Shown: positions 3,954-6,396 of the stretch, in pieces
How the letters are laid out: every line of letters begins with the position of its first letter
Numbering within the stretch: the first letter of the stretch is position 1
DNA from: CAYMJO01 sp964391305
GTDB taxonomy: Bacteria; Patescibacteriota; CALEFQ01
DNA length: 6,396 nucleotides
Reading direction: 5' to 3'
Assembly: GCA_964391305.1 (NCBI GenBank)
Contig: CAYMJO010000050.1
Location: 1-6,396 of the forward strand
Position numbers and translations under genes: made by a program
The notes under the pieces: model-generated
What the model saw: only the letters and a program-made list of their open reading frames with translations
Database searches by the model: none
Told to the model about the DNA's origin: nothing

Positions 3954-5288
3954 TTATTCTTCTACCAGCTGGTCTGTCTCCTGTACCGCTATGTTTAGCG
4001 CTTCTCCTATGGTGTTTCTTCCGAGATTCACAGTCTCTATCATTGTAGCAAAAATACTCTCTATTTGTCTATTATCGGGTTTCCACCAACTTCTTGCGGT
4101 AAGCGCCTGTTCTGCAAATATGCCCTGGATTGGATCGTCTTTGAAATTATCGATGAGATCCCGTCTTGACACAGGGCGTTCCGTTTCTTCGTTGTACAGC
4201 TTGACGTTGTCCTTGTTTGTTATGAATTCTATGAATTCCCATGCGGTGTCTTTGTGCTGTGTTTTATTGGAGACCGCTTCCGCCCAGTAGTTCGGATAGT
4301 TTACTATGTTGTTTTTGCTTACTTGAGGCATGGCGGAGATGCCGAAATTTAAATTCGGTGATTTTTCCTTTATGGTATCTTTCCTGAATGAATAATTTAT
4401 CATCATAGCGGTTTCTCCGGCGACGAACGCATCTATTGAATAATGCTGATTTAAATTCCATGTGTAAACCTCTTTTGCGGCGTTTGCGAAATCCGTGTAG
4501 AACTCAAGCGCGGTCGCCCCAGAGTTGTATTCCTCTCCTTCTGAACCGGTTGTTGTCGTCGTGCTAAAGGTGGCTTTTGTGTGGTCATCATTTATCATTT
4601 TTGCTCCGTTTTGCAACATTATGGCCTCGAGTATGTCGGTAGATCTATTTATGTTGGTGCTCGTGCCCATTGCGGCTCCGGACTGGAGTATCTCCCCTTC
4701 GTTTATCTTGGTGATTTTTTTTACCGCATCTTGAAATTCATCCCAAGTTGCCGGTGACTGCGCGACTCCCGCCGCGTCGAGGAGATCTTTGTTGTAGAAG
4801 AGCGCCAAGGTGTCCACGTACGTAGTCATCGCGTATATTTTTCCCTTCGAGGTAAGCTCGTCAACCGTAGTTTGCACAAAACCGGTCTCATAATCTCTGA
4901 AATTCATGTGAGTGTGGTCCTCTGTCGAAGCTGGCATCTCAACGAGCTTGTCCTGCCAGCGTGGAAGCCAGTCATTGTGAATCGAAATAATATCAGGGCC
5001 CTTGTTTGTCTCCGATGTGCTTGCCGACATTGCGTTGATCACCTCATCTTCATATTCGGCGTATTTGAAGGTCTTTAAATTTATTTTTACATTTGGATGC
5101 GTCTCGTTGTATTTTCCAATGAGCGTTTTCAAGATGGTTGGGTCGTCAAAGTTGACGCGCCACCATTCTAGGGTTATCTCTTCCTCTTCTCCTCCCTTTT
5201 TAGGACACTTGAGACCGCCAAAAACCAGTCCGATTGTAATCGCGAGACATACGGCAATTATTTTTTGCGAGTTTTGTTTTTTCGACAT
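3954..5288 (-). CDS. Extracellular solute-binding protein, family 1 (sugar-type ABC transporter SBP)
   Basis: The 444-aa product has the size and motif order of family 1 (MalE-like) binding proteins. An N-terminal hydrophobic segment (about 11-28, numbering from an in-frame GTG at 5294) ends in GGLKC, an imperfect lipobox with Cys30, so it is probably membrane-tethered. Then come LEWWRVNFDDPTILKTLIGKY (42-62), the HPNVKI motif (66-71), GPDIISIHNDWLP (99-111), the family hallmark LALFYNKDLLDAAGV (163-177) with TWDEF (183-187), FVAGETAMMINYS (290-302) and WEFIEFIT (352-359). It would capture a ligand, often a sugar or oligosaccharide, outside the cell. No permease or ATPase gene is nearby. The start is uncertain: ATG at 5288 or GTG at 5294, neither with a Shine-Dalgarno site; a -10 element lies 9 nt before the GTG. 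It shares a transcript with the pilin-like genes downstream. Confidence 0.9.
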   Translation of the reverse strand: MSKKQNSQKIIAVCLAITIGLVFGGLKCPKKGGEEEEITLEWWRVNFDDPTILKTLIGKYNETHPNVKINLKTFKYAEYEDEVINAMSASTSETNKGPDIISIHNDWLPRWQDKLVEMPASTEDHTHMNFRDYETGFVQTTVDELTSKGKIYAMTTYVDTLALFYNKDLLDAAGVAQSPATWDEFQDAVKKITKINEGEILQSGAAMGTSTNINRSTDILEAIMLQNGAKMINDDHTKATFSTTTTTGSEGEEYNSGATALEFYTDFANAAKEVYTWNLNQHYSIDAFVAGETAMMINYSFRKDTIKEKSPNLNFGISAMPQVSKNNIVNYPNYWAEAVSNKTQHKDTAWEFIEFITNKDNVKLYNEETERPVSRRDLIDNFKDDPIQGIFAEQALTARSWWKPDNRQIESIFATMIETVNLGRNTIGEALNIAVQETDQLVEE

Positions 5289-5303
5289 AGACACGCTGTT
5301 TAA

Positions 5304-5309
5304 AGTATA
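5304..5309 (-). promoter_or_regulatory. -10 element close to the solute-binding protein start
   Basis: TATACT on the minus strand ends 9 nt before the GTG at 5294 and 15 nt before the ATG at 5288. No clear -35 is seen at 16-18 nt. Transcription from here would leave a leader of about 3-9 nt, which fits the absence of a Shine-Dalgarno sequence. The rest of the gap to the uridylyltransferase gene is A/T-rich, with a 6-bp stem at 5339-5356 that lacks a T-run, so I see no terminator between the two genes. Confidence 0.4.
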
Positions 5310-5382
5310 AGACTTAAGAATAGTTGGGATATAAGGCGGTTTTCTTCATGGAAAACTTTAAATTTTGAGTCAAATCTTAGAC

Positions 5383-6258
5383 TTAGATTCTTAATCCTTT
5401 TATATAGCTTTTTAATTCTCCGTTTATATCGTCTCTGGACATGGCGTATTCAAGGACCGCTTTTAAGTAATTCAACGGGTCTCCAGTTGTGTACCAGAAA
5501 CCATCTTGAACGGGGCATGCGTAAGCTTTACCGCCCCTTTTGATATATTCGGCGATGGCATCCGTGAGCCAGAGCTCTCCACTCTTACCGAGATCTATCT
5601 TGCTTAATATTTCTGGTATTTCCGGTTGCAGTATGAAACGTCCGAAAATTGCGAGATCGGATGGAGCGTCTTTAGGATCTGGTTTTTCGATTACGCTTTC
5701 TACCTCCAGCGCCTCTTTGTTTTTTTCTTTTAAATCCAAAATTCCGTATTTGTCCAGCTGATTTTTTGGTATTTTCTGACAACCGATGATGATTCCTTCT
5801 TTCTCTTTTTCGTATTTTTTTAAGAGTTGTTTTGTAAAAGATGTGCGGGATTTTACCAAGTCATCTCCAAATGCATAAACGAAAGGTTCGTCGCCGATGA
5901 GATTTTTTACACAGGCGCATGGCGTTCCGTTTCCATACGGTCCTTTCTGTCTTACATACGTGAAGTTCGCCATGTTTGGAATTTTTTCCATTTCGTGAAG
6001 CTTCTCCAGTTTTCCCTGTCTGCGAAGATGTTCCTCTATTTCAAAGATGCTGTCAAAATGGTCCTCTATGGCTCTTTTGTCCCAGCTCGTGACGATGATG
6101 ATGTCTTCTATCCCCGCGTCCACCATTTCTTCAACGACATACTGTATTATCGGTTTATCGACTATCGGCAGCATTTCCTTGGGCATTGTTTTTACCGCGG
6201 GGAGAAACCGTGTTCCCTTCCCCGCCGCCGTGATCACTCCTTTCCTAATCTTTCTCAT
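5383..6258 (-). CDS. galU: UTP-glucose-1-phosphate uridylyltransferase (UDP-glucose pyrophosphorylase)
   Basis: The enzyme makes UDP-glucose and pyrophosphate from UTP and glucose-1-phosphate in the cytoplasm, supplying glucose for surface polysaccharides and glycolipids. The 291-aa length is typical of bacterial GalU. Visible motifs: nucleotide-binding GKGTR (13-17) with FLP, PKEMLPIVDKPIIQYVVEE (26-44), GDEPFVYAFGDDLV (122-135) with the metal-binding Asp region, VIEKP (189-193), FGRFIL (205-210), GELWLTDAI (227-235) and GFWYTTGDPLNYLKA (253-267). The usual GLGHAV loop reads GNGTPC (109-114), with Thr in place of His, so nucleotide preference could differ slightly; a related dTTP- or CTP-using pyrophosphorylase is a less likely alternative. 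The ATG at 6258 lacks a clear Shine-Dalgarno site but has a good promoter 44 nt upstream. The next gene, the solute-binding protein, begins about 90 nt downstream. Confidence 0.93.
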   Translation of the reverse strand: MRKIRKGVITAAGKGTRFLPAVKTMPKEMLPIVDKPIIQYVVEEMVDAGIEDIIIVTSWDKRAIEDHFDSIFEIEEHLRRQGKLEKLHEMEKIPNMANFTYVRQKGPYGNGTPCACVKNLIGDEPFVYAFGDDLVKSRTSFTKQLLKKYEKEKEGIIIGCQKIPKNQLDKYGILDLKEKNKEALEVESVIEKPDPKDAPSDLAIFGRFILQPEIPEILSKIDLGKSGELWLTDAIAEYIKRGGKAYACPVQDGFWYTTGDPLNYLKAVLEYAMSRDDINGELKSYIKGLRI

Positions 6259-6308
6259 GGGATATTTCTTAATTTTCTATGTTAAATTTGTCAGATTTTG
6301 TTGAAGTT

Positions 6309-6337
6309 ATTTTAGCACAAAGCAACCATTTTGTAAA
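6309..6337 (-). promoter_or_regulatory. Extended -10 promoter for galU
   Basis: On the minus strand TTTACA (6337-6332) and TAAAAT (6314-6309) are 17 nt apart. TG lies one base before the -10 (TGCTAAAAT), giving an extended -10. The start site would be near 6302, leaving a leader of about 44 nt. The remaining bases to 6396 are A/T-rich with no recognisable gene. Confidence 0.6.
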
Positions 6338-6396
6338 AGAGATGTATTAGTCCAGCACATATTGGACACGAAGTTATTTTTTATTAGATAATCCAC

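Noticed and set aside
5339..5356. GTTTTC/GAAAAC hairpin after galU
   Set aside because: The stem is six weak base pairs with no T-run on the minus strand, so a terminator is not supported.
6350..6367. GTCCA/TGGAC hairpin upstream of galU
   Set aside because: Only 5 bp with an 8-nt loop and no adjacent T-run; likely chance.
1..6396. tRNA, rRNA, CRISPR array, insertion sequence or attachment site
   Set aside because: No cloverleaf, rRNA-like segment, regularly spaced repeats, transposase or integrase is visible on either strand.

Overview
The window looks like chromosomal DNA from a small-genome, uncultivated bacterium of the Patescibacteria/Candidate Phyla Radiation type. This is inferred from two adjacent small pilin-like proteins (TrbC/VirB2-like two-helix type), an orphan solute-binding protein, several genes without Shine-Dalgarno sequences, and a lineage-variant UDP-glucose pyrophosphorylase. 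No gene names the taxon directly. TGA acts as a stop in the plus-strand genes, so this is not a UGA-recoding lineage.

Left third (1-1680, plus strand): two membrane proteins I do not recognise, 112 aa (55-393) and 326 aa (641-1621). Each has a strong Shine-Dalgarno site close to a hairpin. The 247-nt gap between them is packed with inverted repeats, including one that could occlude the second gene's ribosome binding site. A clear intrinsic terminator follows at 1629-1680.

Convergence zone (1681-1966): no protein gene. It has a good plus-strand promoter, a strongly structured stretch and two terminators facing opposite ways. Together these suggest an orphan small RNA of about 190 nt whose 3' part overlaps the terminator of the minus-strand gene on the right.

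Right two thirds (1967-6258, minus strand), in transcription order: GalU-type UTP-glucose-1-phosphate uridylyltransferase (6258-5383); a family 1 extracellular solute-binding protein without a transporter (5288-3954); two paralogous pilin-like two-helix membrane proteins (3940-3470 and 3420-3037); a terminator-like hairpin; and a secreted protein with two LysM domains and a lytic-transglycosylase-like fold (2851-1967). The solute-binding protein and the pilin-like proteins are tightly spaced and probably co-transcribed. The common theme is the cell surface: nucleotide sugar supply, binding of an external ligand, pilin-like membrane subunits and peptidoglycan binding. The less ordinary parts are the candidate small RNA, the structured leader at 394-640, the solute-binding protein/pilin operon, and the LysM protein that seems to lack the catalytic glutamate.
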